DNA of 64,000 nt from Mesorhizobium zhangyense (lineage in GTDB: Bacteria > Pseudomonadota > Alphaproteobacteria > Rhizobiales > Rhizobiaceae): the NCBI RefSeq assembly GCF_011045115.1, contig NZ_JAAKZG010000003.1:62001-126000 (forward strand), in the 5' to 3' direction. How positions within the stretch are numbered: the first letter of the stretch is position 1; every line of letters begins with the position of its first letter. Under the pieces are notes generated by a model that made no database searches, was not told the DNA's origin, and worked only from the letters and a program-made list of their open reading frames with translations. The position numbers and the translations under genes are program-made. Positions 63,549 to 64,000 of the stretch are shown here, piece by piece.

Positions 63549-64000
63549 ATGGACCAGATTGTCAATCGGCCAGTGACGGAAACTCCAGCGACGGTCGAAG
63601 CCGCTCTTGGCCTCGACAACAAGGGACGCGGACGCAAGCGTCGGCGCGGCTGGATTTATGCGCTCGTCGGTCTCGCGCTCGTCGCCGGCGGCGGATATTA
63701 CCTGTTCTCCGAGCCGTCATCCGCCAAGATAAGCTACACCACCGTTCCTGCCGAAACCGGCAATCTCGTCGTTGAAGTCTCGGCAACCGGGACATTGCAG
63801 CCGCTGACCCAGGTCGATATTTCCAGCGAGCTCTCCGGCGTCGTCCGCTCGGTTTCCGCCGAGGAAAATCAGGAAGTGCGAAAGGGCGACGTGCTTGCCG
63901 CGCTCGACACCACCCGGCTGCTCGCCCAGATCGAACGCGCCGAGGCTTCCGTCAAGGCTGCCGAGGCAAAGGTTCTGGATGCCAAGACCACGCTGAAGGA
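63549..64000 (+). CDS. HlyD/MacA-type RND efflux adaptor, N-terminal part (runs off the window)
   Basis: Start of a membrane fusion protein. A polar, basic N-terminus (RGRGRKRRRGW-like, about residues 26-35) precedes one membrane anchor (about 36-53), followed by the biotinyl-lipoyl-like half TGTLQPLTQVDISSELSGVV and the beginning of the alpha-helical hairpin. The layout fits MacA-like adaptors that pair with a MacB ABC transporter, expected downstream outside the window. About 150 of an expected 400 residues are visible. Confidence 0.88.
   Translation, partial: MDQIVNRPVTETPATVEAALGLDNKGRGRKRRRGWIYALVGLALVAGGGYYLFSEPSSAKISYTTVPAETGNLVVEVSATGTLQPLTQVDISSELSGVVRSVSAEENQEVRKGDVLAALDTTRLLAQIERAEASVKAAEAKVLDAKTTLK

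Overview
The window is one contiguous stretch of a high-GC alphaproteobacterial chromosome. The long minus-strand complex I supercluster (nuoA-N followed by birA, rnj, mce, proS and lolCD), an aerobic-type cobalamin cluster with cobN, cobG and cobW, GTTC-N7-GTTC LexA boxes, and dispersed palindromic repeats of the kind common in Mesorhizobium relatives all point to Rhizobiales, most likely Phyllobacteriaceae (Mesorhizobium-like). No insertion sequence, prophage, integrase or CRISPR array was seen. Apart from the repeats the gene content looks like core chromosome.

Layout. 1-8.4 kb is a mixed region: a Rieske oxygenase (5' end possibly outside the window), an MFS transporter, an aldo/keto reductase, a DUF1624 membrane protein, an isoprenylcysteine-methyltransferase-like protein, a MerR regulator, MgtE, tRNA-Leu(GAG) and LipB. 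At 8.4-8.55 kb lies an unannotated-looking 28-codon membrane peptide gene directly behind two overlapping LexA boxes. From 8.65 to 32.09 kb everything coding is on the minus strand and tightly packed (many ATGA/TGATG overlaps): nuoA-B-C-D-E-F, an HhH protein, a pentapeptide-repeat protein, nuoG-H, a 63-residue membrane protein, nuoI-J-K-L-M-N, birA, rnj, mce, a DUF1467 gene, proS, lolC and lolD. A plus-strand small RNA gene with its own promoter and terminator sits between proS and the DUF1467 gene. After a YcaQ/AlkZ-family glycosylase, 33.6-50.9 kb is the cobalamin cluster, driven by a good sigma70-type promoter and a cobalamin riboswitch: DUF1636, cobW, cobN, cobG, cobH, cobI, cobJ, (cobK on minus), cobL, cobE, cobM, (cbiD on minus), cobA, cobB, cobV/cobS, cobU/cobT. 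The remainder (50.9-64 kb) holds small envelope proteins, an MFS transporter, a stand-alone SNF2-like helicase coupled to a BaiN-like flavoprotein, an EamA transporter, a reverse transsulfuration pair (CBS and cystathionine gamma-lyase), an RTX-type secreted protein, tRNA-Lys(CTT), a PhzF-family enzyme and the start of an HlyD/MacA-type efflux adaptor.

How the genes work together. The nuo block encodes all 14 subunits of respiratory complex I plus three extra small proteins that may be assembly or accessory factors. The cob cluster covers uroporphyrinogen methylation (cobA), the oxygen-dependent ring contraction (cobG), the C-methylations (cobI, J, M, L), reduction (cobK), methyl migration (cobH), amidation (cobB), cobalt insertion (cobN, with cobW as likely metal chaperone) and nucleotide-loop assembly (cobV, cobU). 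No cobF is present; a CbiD-type methyltransferase stands in its place.

Most noteworthy: (1) the LexA-controlled 28-residue membrane peptide, which in size and regulation resembles SOS cell-division inhibitors such as Caulobacter SidA; (2) a 167-bp palindromic element inserted in the same reading frame in both cobN and cobG (a third, intergenic copy lies near 2.5 kb), and a second type of palindromic element also translated within cobN; (3) extra genes inside the nuo operon, one of which is a paralogue of the NuoE C-terminal extension; (4) the cobK/cobL arrangement with overlapping divergent start codons.
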